Notes under the pieces: model-generated
The model's input: only the letters and a program-made list of their open reading frames with translations
What the model was told of the DNA's origin: nothing
The model's database searches: none
Program-made: the position numbers and the translations under genes
NCBI GenBank assembly: GCA_018609755.1
Contig: JAHENZ010000003.1
Span: forward strand, 1 to 42,768
Reading direction: 5' to 3'
From: Salinivenus sp.
GTDB lineage: Bacteria > Bacteroidota > Rhodothermia > Rhodothermales > Salinibacteraceae
DNA length: 42,768 nucleotides
Shown here: one piece after another, positions 7,953 through 16,143 of the stretch
Numbering within the stretch: the first letter of the stretch is position 1
How the letters are laid out: each line of letters starts with the position of its first letter

Positions 7953-9026
7953 TTAGGCGGCGTCCGTCCCCGATAGATTGGGCAGCTGCACCGTGTGGTC
8001 GATTCGGGGCTCGTTGTCTTCTCCTCGAATTTCTAGCTGGAGAGTAACGGGACGAGCTCCCCAGTCAATGGTAATGAGGCCAAAGTGCAACACCCGTACG
8101 AGATCCCCGACGCGATGCCGGTTCGGTTCCGGGCCGGCCGGCGCCACGTGGGTGAGGCCGCTGGACGTAAGGTCGTAAAGCGGATACTCGAGAGCCTCGT
8201 CGTGTCGCGAGAGCTCGGCGTGGTGACGATCGCCGCTCAAGAGCACGACGCCGGACGCCCCGGTCCGCCCAATTACGTCAAAGAGGCGCTGACGGGCCTT
8301 CGGAAAGTTGGCCCACTTCTCCCACGGATGCTGGGCGGAAACAGCCTGGATGCTGGTGCCAATGAGGTGGATCTGTGCGTCGCTGGCCCGCAGCTCTCGC
8401 TCCAGCCACGCCCACTGTTCTTCTCCCAGAATGTCGCCCTGAGTGTTCGGATAGTATCGCTGGTCAGAATTGGGGTCACGAGTGATGGGGTCGCGGTGGT
8501 AGCGCGTATCGAGCAAGATCACCTTTACCTGCCGTCCCGGCGGCCCAAACGTGTGTGCACTGTAGACGCCCATTCGCTGCCGACGTGGATCGTCGTCCGG
8601 AACGTCCATAAAGTCTAGGAAGAGAGCCTGGCTGCTGTCGCGCTTCGGGTAGGAGCGGCCGGCATCATTCGCCCCGTAGTCGTGATCGTCCCACGTGCCG
8701 AGGATGCGCGTCTCCTGCCGGAGTGACCGGTAGCCCGGCACGCGCTGCTGACGTGCGTACATCGAATCCATCGCCGCCATGCTCTCGGTGTCGGCGTAAA
8801 TGTTGTCGCCGAGCCAGATCCAGAGGTCGGGATTGGCGGCTCGAATGGGATCCCAGAGCGGCTGGTCTCGGGCTTGGTCGTTGCACGATCCGAAGGCAAT
8901 TCGGGTGAGAACCGAGTCGGAGTGAGACGCCGTCGACTCGATTTCGTCGGGCGAATCCGGACTCGTGCAGCCCATGGCGACGAGGACAGCAAGCAGGACG
9001 GCGAAAGTCGAAGACAAACGATACAC
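7953..9026 (-). CDS. PhoD-like metallophosphatase, exported
   Basis: This is an alkaline phosphatase D/phosphodiesterase-type enzyme acting outside the cytoplasm. From the GTG at 9026 the product is about 357 residues. It starts VYRLSSTFAVLLAVLVAMGC, a signal peptide ending in an imperfect lipobox with Cys20. Metal-site motifs follow in order: IAFGSCNDQ, LWIWLGDNIYAD, ILGTWDDHDYGANDAG, VILLDTRYHRD and VVLLSGDRHHAELS. These are the Asp/His ligands expected of the PhoD family. The frame is open to 9221 upstream, but the added residues are basic and precede the signal peptide, so I reject them. A Tat-exported calcineurin-type phosphoesterase lies 52 bp upstream on the same strand, so the two are probably co-expressed. 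Confidence 0.87.
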   Translation of the reverse strand: MYRLSSTFAVLLAVLVAMGCTSPDSPDEIESTASHSDSVLTRIAFGSCNDQARDQPLWDPIRAANPDLWIWLGDNIYADTESMAAMDSMYARQQRVPGYRSLRQETRILGTWDDHDYGANDAGRSYPKRDSSQALFLDFMDVPDDDPRRQRMGVYSAHTFGPPGRQVKVILLDTRYHRDPITRDPNSDQRYYPNTQGDILGEEQWAWLERELRASDAQIHLIGTSIQAVSAQHPWEKWANFPKARQRLFDVIGRTGASGVVLLSGDRHHAELSRHDEALEYPLYDLTSSGLTHVAPAGPEPNRHRVGDLVRVLHFGLITIDWGARPVTLQLEIRGEDNEPRIDHTVQLPNLSGTDAA

Positions 9027-9078
9027 GGGGGCAGGTAGGGTCAAAACGAGAGTAGACGAGCAAGGCAACTGCGGAACG

Positions 9079-10575
9079 CTATAGCGTCGCGGTGTAGGTC
9101 CGGTCAAACCGATCGGTGGCCTCCACGCGAATCCGGTTGGCCTCGGGATTGAACGGCGCAGAAAAGAGGTGATCGGTCGGCTGCGGCTCCACCCACGTGT
9201 GTTTTTCCGGCAGATCCTCACCAGCGTACAGCTCCTTCGCCATCGGGTCGACCGCAGTTTCTTGTGTCATCTTGCCCGTCCGGACCCCATCTTCGTACCA
9301 GGTCACGGTCCACTCGTCGTCGGCGTCCCACACATTGGCAAGGAGGCGCTCCTCTCCATCCTCCGTCACGCGAGTGAGCCGCATCTGGTGATCGGCGTCG
9401 CGGCCGGTGCTCTTGTAGCGCCACCGGACGGACTCGCCGTTCACCTCGTAGACGGCATAGCCGCGGGGCGTCCCGTCGTAGCAGATGGGGCCGGTCCACC
9501 ACGCCCCGCAGGCCGTGCCCACCACGTGCTCGTGCGGCCCCGCCTCGTATCGATGCTCGTTCTCGTGCACGTGCCCAGTCACAATGTGGGCGTCGAACGG
9601 AGCGAGCAGCTCGTACAGCGCCTCGCGATTGACGATCATGCTCTGAGCCGACGGGCTCGACTCGCCCCGGCGTTCGTAGGCGGTGCTCAACGGCGGGATG
9701 TGAGCGAGAATCACCACGGGACGGCCGTCCTCGACCAGGGCGAGGTCCTGCTTCAGCCAGTGCAGTTGCGTCGCGTCGACGTGGCCGAGGTAGCCGTCGG
9801 TGTCATTCCCGAAGCCGTCGTTGCCGGGCCAGTACACGTTGTCCAGGACGACGTAGTGGACGGCCCCGCGGTCGAACGAGTAGTACTCGGGCCCGAAGTG
9901 TTGTCGGAAGGTGGCCGTGGAGCCGGGATCGGCGGGTGCGTCGAAGTTGAGGTCGTGATTGCCCACCACCTGCACGAAGGGCACCCCCATCTGCCGGACC
10001 GCCTCCTCGTAGCCGGCGAAGAGCGACAGATCGTCAAACACGAGGTCGCCGCCGCCGACGCCGAAGACCGGTCGATCGCCGAGAGTTTTCACCGTCTGTC
10101 GCACGTCCGGCACCGTCTCGGCCTGGAAGGTTTCCATCTCCGCCTCGGTCCGCGTCTGCGGATCCGCGAGGAAGGTGAAGGCGTGGGTTTCGTCGTTGCG
10201 GTCGAGGGACTGAAGCTGGAATTCGGCCTCTACCGTGTCGCCGCTGCCGGGATCGAGCGGTCGGTAGAAGCGGGCCGTGCCATTCTCGTGCGTCGGTAGG
10301 CGGTAATCGGCGGGCACCGTCAGGTAGACGAAGGGCTGCCGGGCCGACGCCTCGAATCGAAAGCGGCCGTCGGCGTCGGTCTGCGTGACGGTCACGCCAT
10401 CCGTAATGGGCACGTCGGCGAGGCCACCGCTCGGGGCCGTCACGCGACCCGTTACCTCTATCGAACGGCCCGACCGCGGCGAACGAGGCGTGCCGGTCGC
10501 AATCCACGGAACGCTGAGGGCGGTGGCCCCGGCAAGGCCGAGGCCTTTTAGGAAGTCGCGTCGGGTGGAGGCCAT
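9079..10575 (-). CDS. Tat-exported calcineurin-like phosphoesterase
   Basis: The product is 498 residues. The N-terminus MASTRRDFLKGLGLAGATAL is a twin-arginine (TRRDFLKG) signal. After it comes a CarboxypepD_reg-like beta domain (VTGRVTAPSGGLADVPITDG). The metallophosphoesterase core runs about residues 125-360, with LADPQT, GGGDLVFDD, QVVGNHDLNFD, VVILAHIPPLS and VTGHVHENEHR. A C-terminal beta domain ends the protein (RYKSTGRDADHQM, DRFDRTYTATL). The three-part layout matches secreted metallophosphoesterase-N/C proteins of Bacteroidota. The substrate is unknown, but a phosphodiester or phosphomonoester outside the cell is likely. Tat export implies folding, perhaps with metals, in the cytoplasm. 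ATG at 10575-10573. Confidence 0.9.
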   Translation of the reverse strand: MASTRRDFLKGLGLAGATALSVPWIATGTPRSPRSGRSIEVTGRVTAPSGGLADVPITDGVTVTQTDADGRFRFEASARQPFVYLTVPADYRLPTHENGTARFYRPLDPGSGDTVEAEFQLQSLDRNDETHAFTFLADPQTRTEAEMETFQAETVPDVRQTVKTLGDRPVFGVGGGDLVFDDLSLFAGYEEAVRQMGVPFVQVVGNHDLNFDAPADPGSTATFRQHFGPEYYSFDRGAVHYVVLDNVYWPGNDGFGNDTDGYLGHVDATQLHWLKQDLALVEDGRPVVILAHIPPLSTAYERRGESSPSAQSMIVNREALYELLAPFDAHIVTGHVHENEHRYEAGPHEHVVGTACGAWWTGPICYDGTPRGYAVYEVNGESVRWRYKSTGRDADHQMRLTRVTEDGEERLLANVWDADDEWTVTWYEDGVRTGKMTQETAVDPMAKELYAGEDLPEKHTWVEPQPTDHLFSAPFNPEANRIRVEATDRFDRTYTATL

Positions 10576-11221
10576 AGCGTGAGGGAAAATCAGGAAACGA
10601 GGATCGACGTAGATACAAAATTCCCTGCTGAGAGGGAGAAAATCATCACCTCAGGGTTACCGTTCTCCTTCATCATTCATACTCTGGGTTTTGCGTTCGA
10701 CCGGAGATCCCGATGTTTCCCCGTTTGAGTCTCTGCTCCATTCTCAATCCCGACCACGCTCCCCCCTTTCCCCTGCCCAGGAACAGCTTCTTCGATAGCA
10801 GGAAATTTCCCAAGCCCTCGGGCCCATCCTCCGCGACCTCAAAATGTTACTCGACATTGTGAGCCTCGACGGACTTCTCCTCAGCGAGTCTCGAGTGCCA
10901 TCTACACAAAGCGGCACCTGGACATCAACGAGCGGTTGTCATACTCACTGGAAAAGCGAAAAGCTCCCCTCCCCTTCTCCTCCTGCAGGTACACGGTGGT
11001 TTCGTCCATCTGCATTTGGAGATCCTCCACGATTTCATCGAGCGATACAGGAAGGGACATGAGGATCGGCTCTGAGTGAAAGGGGCGAGAGTGAGCAATC
11101 TGGAGAATCCCTGCTAGATTCGCAAGCACAGAACTGCGGAACGCTGCCCTCCCGCTGATGTGAGATGAGAGAACACATCCCCCACACACATACGCCCATA
11201 CTCCCAAACGCATTTACGGGC
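10576..11221. other. Gene-poor stretch with coding remnants before recG
   Basis: No intact gene is visible in these 646 bp. A UPF0158-like fragment lies at 10902-11060 (minus). On the plus strand a frame around 10770-10880 reads QEISQALGPILRDLKMLLD, interrupted by an in-frame TAG near 10798, which looks like decayed coding sequence of unknown origin. A CCCATAC-type repeat lies just before recG. Confidence 0.5.
10902..11060 (-). pseudogene. UPF0158-like fragment with internal deletion
   Basis: A 52-codon frame begins MSLPVSLDEIVEDLQMQMDE and continues TTVYLQEEKGRGAFRFSSEY. The first part resembles the start of UPF0158 proteins (an LDELxEAxEMQSDExxxYL pattern). GRGAFR resembles the GKGAFRRF segment that normally lies about 100 residues further on. 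The middle therefore seems deleted and the reading frame decays after GAFR. The function of UPF0158 is unknown. The resemblance is from memory of the family pattern and needs a profile search. Confidence 0.42.
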
Positions 11222-13324
11222 ATGAGCGACGACTTCCTCGAACAAGACGTGCGCTACGTAAAAGGCGTCGGCGAGAAGCGAGCCGACGTGTGGGCCGACG
11301 CCCACGGCGTCCGCACGGTGCGCGACCTCCTTCACTTCTACCCCCGCCGCTACCTCGACCGCTCGACCGTCACGCCGATCGAACAGCTTCAAGAAGACCC
11401 CGACCCGGTGACCGTCGTGGGCACCGTGCAGTCGAGTCGCATCGTGCCGGGGAAGAGTCAGAAGCGATTCGAGCTCATCCTGCAGGGCGAACGGGGCGGA
11501 CGCATGAAGTGCACCTGGTTCCAGGGCATCTGGTGGGTACGCAAGGCCTTCGAGGAAGGCGACCAGCTCGCCGTGCACGGCAAAGTGGACAAGTACGGCC
11601 GCTGGCATTCGATGACGCACCCGGACTTCGACAAGCTCAATGACGAGGGCGCGATTCTCGACACCGGCCGCATCGTCCCCCTCTACCCCGGCGGCGAGGC
11701 GATGGAGAACGTCGGTCTCACGAGCCGGTCCGTCCGCCGCATCCTCTACAATCTTTTTAAGGAGCACGGTCTCAAGCTGCAGGAGACGCTGCCGGACCGC
11801 ATCGTAGAGAACTGCGACCTGATGGAAGGACGCGTGGCGCTGCGGGCCATCCACTTTCCGAAGAGCCAGGCCGAACTCGGGCGGGCAAAGCGGCGCCTCA
11901 AGTTTGAAGAGCTCTTCCTCATCCAGCTCATGCTCGCCCAGATGCGAAAGCAGCAGGATGAAATTGCCGGTCCGGAATTCGGAGAGCCGGGCGAGCACAC
12001 GACGGAATTCGTCCGCGAGGTGCTCCCCTTCGAGCTGACCGGGGCACAGAAGCGCTCCCTGCGCGAGGTGATCGAGGACACGCAGACGGGCGTGCAGATG
12101 AATCGTCTCATTCAGGGGGACGTGGGCAGCGGGAAAACGGTCGTGGCGGTGGCGGCTATGATGCACGCCTACGACAGCGGCTACCAGAGCGCCTTCATGG
12201 CGCCGACGGAGCTCCTGGCGGAGCAGCACTACCAGAACCTGACCGAGTACCTGCGGCCACTGGGGCTGCTGCCCCACCTGCTGGTGGGTGGACAGCGGAA
12301 GTCGGAGCGCGAGGCGATCCTCAAGGACCTGAAGGAGGGGCGCGTGCCTGTGGCCGTCGGCACGCACGCCATCATCCAGGACGAGGTGGAATTCGACAAT
12401 CTAGGCCTTGCCGTGGTCGACGAGCAGCACCGCTTCGGGGTCGCGCAGCGAGCGGAGATGTTCGAGAAAGGGCAACAGCCGCACATGCTCCTGATGACGG
12501 CCACGCCCATCCCCCGCTCCCTGGCCATGACGCTCTACGGCGACCTCGACGTGTCGAAGATCGACGAGATGCCGCCGGGCCGCAAACCGGTGGAGACGCA
12601 GCTCCGGTCCGAGAAGCGTCGGGGCGAGGTCTACGCCTTTCTGCGCGACAAGCTGGAGCAGGGCCAGCAGGCGTACGTCGTGTACCCGCTCGTAGAGGAG
12701 AGCGAAAAGATGGACCTAAAAGACGCCGAGAACGGCTACGAAAATCTGAAAGAGCAATTTCCCGACTACACGGTCGGGCTCGTCCACGGCCAGATGGGCT
12801 CCGACCAGAAAGAGAATGCCATGGCGCGGTTCAAGGAGGGCACCATCGACATCCTGGTTTCAACGACTGTCATCGAGGTAGGGGTCGACGTGCCGAATGC
12901 GACGGTTATGCTCGTGGAGCACGCCGAGCGGTTCGGGCTCAGTCAGTTGCACCAGCTGCGCGGACGGGTGGGCCGGAGCGATCAGCAGAGCTACTGCATC
13001 CTGATGGCCGGATACAAGCGCAGCAACGAGGCCAAGCAGCGCTTGGAGGCGATGGTGCGCACGAACGACGGCTTCGAAATCAGCGAGACCGACCTCAAGA
13101 TTCGGGGCGCGGGCGACTTCTTCGGCACGCGACAGAGCGGCATGCCCGATCTCAAGATCGCCGACATTACGGAGGACACCGACATTCTGGAGGATGCTCG
13201 TGAGGCCGCCTTTTCGCTGATAGAGCGGGACCCACACCTCCGCTCCGAGGAGCATCAGCGGCTGCGGCGGCGCTTCGAGGAGACGTACGCCGCGGAGGGG
13301 CTGGGATTTGCGCGTGTGGGATAA
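11222..13324 (+). CDS. recG: ATP-dependent DNA helicase RecG
   Basis: RecG remodels stalled replication forks and branch-migrates Holliday junctions. The 700-residue product has the family's usual length and layout. The N-terminal wedge/OB region starts MSDDFLEQDVRYVKGVGEKR. Walker A is GDVGSGKT (about 299-306), and the DExH box is VVDEQHRFGVAQR (about 397-409). Motif III is TATPIPRSLAMTLYGDLD (about 425-442), motif VI is QLRGRVGRSDQQSYC (about 578-592), and the C-terminus contains IRGAGDFFGTRQSG. The frame extends to 11165, but the ATG at 11222 opens the conserved protein. A three-copy CCCATAC-type motif lies within 50 bp upstream and may hold its promoter. Confidence 0.97.
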   Translation: MSDDFLEQDVRYVKGVGEKRADVWADAHGVRTVRDLLHFYPRRYLDRSTVTPIEQLQEDPDPVTVVGTVQSSRIVPGKSQKRFELILQGERGGRMKCTWFQGIWWVRKAFEEGDQLAVHGKVDKYGRWHSMTHPDFDKLNDEGAILDTGRIVPLYPGGEAMENVGLTSRSVRRILYNLFKEHGLKLQETLPDRIVENCDLMEGRVALRAIHFPKSQAELGRAKRRLKFEELFLIQLMLAQMRKQQDEIAGPEFGEPGEHTTEFVREVLPFELTGAQKRSLREVIEDTQTGVQMNRLIQGDVGSGKTVVAVAAMMHAYDSGYQSAFMAPTELLAEQHYQNLTEYLRPLGLLPHLLVGGQRKSEREAILKDLKEGRVPVAVGTHAIIQDEVEFDNLGLAVVDEQHRFGVAQRAEMFEKGQQPHMLLMTATPIPRSLAMTLYGDLDVSKIDEMPPGRKPVETQLRSEKRRGEVYAFLRDKLEQGQQAYVVYPLVEESEKMDLKDAENGYENLKEQFPDYTVGLVHGQMGSDQKENAMARFKEGTIDILVSTTVIEVGVDVPNATVMLVEHAERFGLSQLHQLRGRVGRSDQQSYCILMAGYKRSNEAKQRLEAMVRTNDGFEISETDLKIRGAGDFFGTRQSGMPDLKIADITEDTDILEDAREAAFSLIERDPHLRSEEHQRLRRRFEETYAAEGLGFARVG

Positions 13325-13441
13325 ACCCTTTCGAATGTCGAATGACGAGTGTCGAACTGCGGATTGAACGAGCCCTCGGAAATGATCTTCTCCCCACCCT
13401 CCAGCGTTAACTTCAAAAACGGAGTCATCCCTTGATTGGAT

Positions 13442-13771
13442 ATGACTGTCTTGCCGACCGATCTTCAGTCTTTGCTCGCAGACCTCCGCGCGGCCCTGGA
13501 GGATGTGTACGGCGATCGGCTCGCCCGACTCGTGCTGTACGGGTCGCAGGCCCGAGGCGACACCCATGAAGAGTCGGACGTGGACGTACTTGTGGTCCTT
13601 CATGGCGACGTGCAGCCGGGGCGCGAGATTCGTCGGATGGGAGACGTGCGCACCCGGATTGGACTTCGTCACGAGCACGCGCTTTCGCTCCTCCCGGTTT
13701 CCAAAGAGGATTACGAGGAGCAGTCGTCGGGCTGGCTCAAAAATGTTCGAAAGGACGGACAAACGGTATGA
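13442..13771 (+). CDS. MNT-type nucleotidyltransferase (HEPN/MNT antitoxin-like)
   Basis: This 109-residue minimal nucleotidyltransferase carries the pol-beta motif LVLYGSQARGDTHEESDVDVLVV (about residues 33-55), with the GSxARG helix turn and the SDxD metal pair. In HEPN/MNT modules the MNT protein neutralises its HEPN partner, in known cases by AMPylation. Start: the ATG at 13442 is used; a TTG at 13436 would add two residues. The gene overlaps the following HEPN gene by ATGA (13768-13771), so translation is coupled. The C-terminal tail VSKEDYEEQSSGWLKNVRKD is typical of the group. Confidence 0.88.
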   Translation: MTVLPTDLQSLLADLRAALEDVYGDRLARLVLYGSQARGDTHEESDVDVLVVLHGDVQPGREIRRMGDVRTRIGLRHEHALSLLPVSKEDYEEQSSGWLKNVRKDGQTV

Positions 13772-14145
13772 GTGCTGAAGACGCTATTGCACGAGCCAAG
13801 CGCTACCTCGAGACAGCGGAGCTGCTCATCAACGAGGGAGACTACGCCTCATCGGTCTCCCGGTCGTACTACGCCATGTTCTACGTTACCCGTGCACTGC
13901 TGGAACGATCAGGGAGCAAGCCCAACACTCACAGCGGGCTCCGAAATCAGTTCGGGCTTCATTTTGTGAAAGAGGGACCGCTTTCTGAGCAGTTTGCTCA
14001 AATGCTGAACGACGCCGAAGAGATGCGTACCATGGCCGACTACTCCAACGAATTCGTACTCACGATCGAGGATGCCCAAATGACGTTTCGGGATGCCGAG
14101 GCCTTCGTCGATCGAATGAGTGTCCTGCTCCGCGACGAGTCCTGA
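13768..14145 (+). CDS. HEPN-domain protein (putative RNase toxin or partner)
   Basis: This 125-residue alpha-helical protein belongs to the PF05168-type HEPN family. It reads ARAKRYLETAELLINEGDYA, SSVSRSYYAMFYVTRALLER, then THSGLRNQFGLHFVKEGPLS. HEPN toxins usually use an Rx4-6H motif. The only candidate is RNQFGLH (R-x5-H), and it is not certain that this is catalytic; the canonical RX4HXY AMPylation motif of HepT is absent. The start ATG overlaps the stop of the MNT gene. Either a toxin-antitoxin pair or a substrate-binding/nucleotidyltransferase complex is possible. Confidence 0.87.
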   Translation: MSAEDAIARAKRYLETAELLINEGDYASSVSRSYYAMFYVTRALLERSGSKPNTHSGLRNQFGLHFVKEGPLSEQFAQMLNDAEEMRTMADYSNEFVLTIEDAQMTFRDAEAFVDRMSVLLRDES

Positions 14146-14261
14146 CGTCGGACGCCCCCCAGGCCGACACTGCGCGGAATCGTCAAAAACAAAGCGGTCC
14201 CCGCGGGGTTCGAGGAGATGGTGTTTCGACGCCATTGCCACGAATCCAACTGCGGCCCGCC

Positions 14262-14987
14262 ATGATGAATCTGCTGATCAACGTCGATCACGTGGGCACT
14301 CTCCGCAACGCCCGCGAGGAGTCATTTCCGGACCCCGTGCGGGCGGCGGCTCGCTGCGAACAGGCCGGGGCGGACGGGATCGTCTTCCACCTGCGGGAGG
14401 ACCGCCGCCACATCCGGGAGCGCGACGTGCACCTCCTCAGCGAGACCGTAGAGGGCAAACTGGACTTTGAGCTCTCAACCGACGAGGAGGTCGTGTCGAT
14501 CTGCTGCGACGTGGCGCCGGACCTCGCCACTCTCGTGCCGGAACGCCGCGAAGAGGTGACCACCGAGGGCGGGCTCGACGTGGTGTCGGCCTCTACCCGC
14601 CTCACGAACGCCATCGCGCAGTTGTATGATGCCGGCGTAGAACAGGTGAGCCTCTTCGTCGATCCGGTGCAGGAGCAGATCGAGGCGGCCGCCCAAACAG
14701 GGGCCAACTGCGTGGAGCTTCATACTGGCGACTACGCCGATGCTCCCACCGAAGAAGAACGCGAACAGGAAGTGGATCGACTCGCCCACGCGGCGGCGGT
14801 AGCCCACGACGCCGGTCTTCGAGTGCACGCCGGGCATGGCCTCGATTACAACAACTTCCCCCTTTTCCGCGAAAAGGTGCCCCACGTGGCCGAGGTCTCC
14901 ATCGGCTTTTCGGTGATGGCCCGCGCGATGCTCGTGGGGATGGACCAGGCGGTGCGCGACATGCGTGCAACGGTGAAGGGGTACTGA
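14262..14987 (+). CDS. pdxJ: Pyridoxine 5'-phosphate synthase
   Basis: PdxJ condenses 3-amino-2-oxopropyl phosphate with 1-deoxyxylulose 5-phosphate to pyridoxine 5'-phosphate, the ring-closing step of DXP-dependent B6 synthesis. The 241-residue TIM-barrel product shows LLINVDHVGTLRNAR, GADGIVFHLREDRRHI, LDFELSTDEEVVSIC, VSLFVDPVQEQIEAA, CVELHTGDYA and VHAGHGLDYNNFPLF. The start is the first of two adjacent ATGs (14262, 14265); the frame extends to 14235. pdxB of the same pathway lies 1.2 kb downstream on the other strand, with era between them. Confidence 0.96.
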   Translation: MMNLLINVDHVGTLRNAREESFPDPVRAAARCEQAGADGIVFHLREDRRHIRERDVHLLSETVEGKLDFELSTDEEVVSICCDVAPDLATLVPERREEVTTEGGLDVVSASTRLTNAIAQLYDAGVEQVSLFVDPVQEQIEAAAQTGANCVELHTGDYADAPTEEEREQEVDRLAHAAAVAHDAGLRVHAGHGLDYNNFPLFREKVPHVAEVSIGFSVMARAMLVGMDQAVRDMRATVKGY

Positions 14988-15195
14988 CGCCTTTACACCG
15001 TGCAGTTCCATAAATGAGAAAGACTCCTCTGCTTCTACCTCCAGTTCTGCTTGGATGTACGTAAGTATGGGGGTGTGGGCGTTGAACCACGTGCACAGTA
15101 TCGGGCGCGCTCCTTAACAGCCGTCCGCGGTCGGCGGTCTGGACCCTGGGCTCACTCCTTGTTTTTACTCCCAACCTTTTCAACCCACTACGTTC

Positions 15196-16110
15196 ATGGA
15201 AGAACCACCTCCCTTTTTCGAAGATGTCCCGGACGACCACAAGAGCGGCTACGTCGCCATCGTGGGCAAGCCCAACGTGGGCAAGAGCACGCTCATGAAC
15301 GCGATGCTGGGCGAGAAACTGTCCATCGTGACGCGCAAACCGCAGACCACCCGGCACCGCGTCATCGGCATCCACTCTGCCCCCGAGCACCAGGTCATCT
15401 TCCTCGATACACCCGGCATCATCGACCCGCGCTACGGACTTCACGACGCCATGATGGGCCAGGTGAAAGGCGCCATCCGGGACGCCGACCTGCTCCTCTT
15501 CCTCCACGAGGCCACGCAGGCCGAGCCCGACACGCAGAGCCTCCAGCAGATTGGTGACACGCCGGCCTTCCTCGTCCTCACAAAGATGGACCTGATCCCG
15601 CAGGACCAGGCCATTCCGCTCGTGGAGTCGTACACCGACATGCGGGCGTTCGACGAGGTGGTGCCCACCTCCGCCCTTAACGGACGCAACGTCGACAAGC
15701 TCGTCGACCTCGTGGTGGACACGCTGCCGGAAGGGCCGCCCTTCTACCCCAAGGACATGATCAGCGAGCACCCGGAGCGCTTCTTTGTGGCCGAGATCGT
15801 CCGGGAGAAAGCGTTTCAGCACTATCACCAGGAGCTCCCCTACTCCATCCAGGTGAATATTGTGCAGTACGAGGAGCGGGAGGGCACGCAGAAAGACTAC
15901 ATCGACGCGGAGATCGTGGTGATGAGCGAATCGCACAAGGGCATCGTCATCGGCGAGGGCGGACGCGCCCTCAAGAAGGTGGGGACGGAGGCACGGGAGG
16001 ACATCGAATCATTCCTGCGCACGCCGGTCTACCTCAACCTCCACGTGAAGGTGAAAGAAGACTGGCGCGACCGCGAACAGCTCCTCCGCTCGTACGGCTA
16101 TCGGTCGTGA
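15196..16110 (+). CDS. era: GTPase Era
   Basis: Era is an essential GTPase that binds the 3' end of 16S rRNA and assists 30S maturation. The 304-residue product has G1 GKPNVGKST (about 24-32), the effector region KPQTTRHRVIG (about 48-58), G3 DTPGI, G4 TKMD (about 129-132) and the SAL motif TSALNG. The C-terminal KH domain includes IVIGEGGRALKKVG. Most Era proteins have GKGG in this KH loop; here it is GEGG, which fits an acid-rich halophile proteome. The ATG at 15196 follows a 208-bp intergenic region that holds one copy of the GTATGGG repeat. Confidence 0.97.
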   Translation: MEEPPPFFEDVPDDHKSGYVAIVGKPNVGKSTLMNAMLGEKLSIVTRKPQTTRHRVIGIHSAPEHQVIFLDTPGIIDPRYGLHDAMMGQVKGAIRDADLLLFLHEATQAEPDTQSLQQIGDTPAFLVLTKMDLIPQDQAIPLVESYTDMRAFDEVVPTSALNGRNVDKLVDLVVDTLPEGPPFYPKDMISEHPERFFVAEIVREKAFQHYHQELPYSIQVNIVQYEEREGTQKDYIDAEIVVMSESHKGIVIGEGGRALKKVGTEAREDIESFLRTPVYLNLHVKVKEDWRDREQLLRSYGYRS

Positions 16111-16143
16111 GACGGATCGTCTTCAGACGTTCGGCCCCTCCCG

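Noticed and set aside
10621-10665. CTGAGA followed by ACCTCAGGG, vaguely like part of a TPP riboswitch
   Set aside because: The rest of the TPP consensus (the CTGATCTGGATAATACCAGCG region) is absent, and the downstream genes have no thiamin connection.
15051-15557. Plus-strand frame overlapping the start of era
   Set aside because: It is an alternative frame of era. The era frame carries the complete GTPase motifs.
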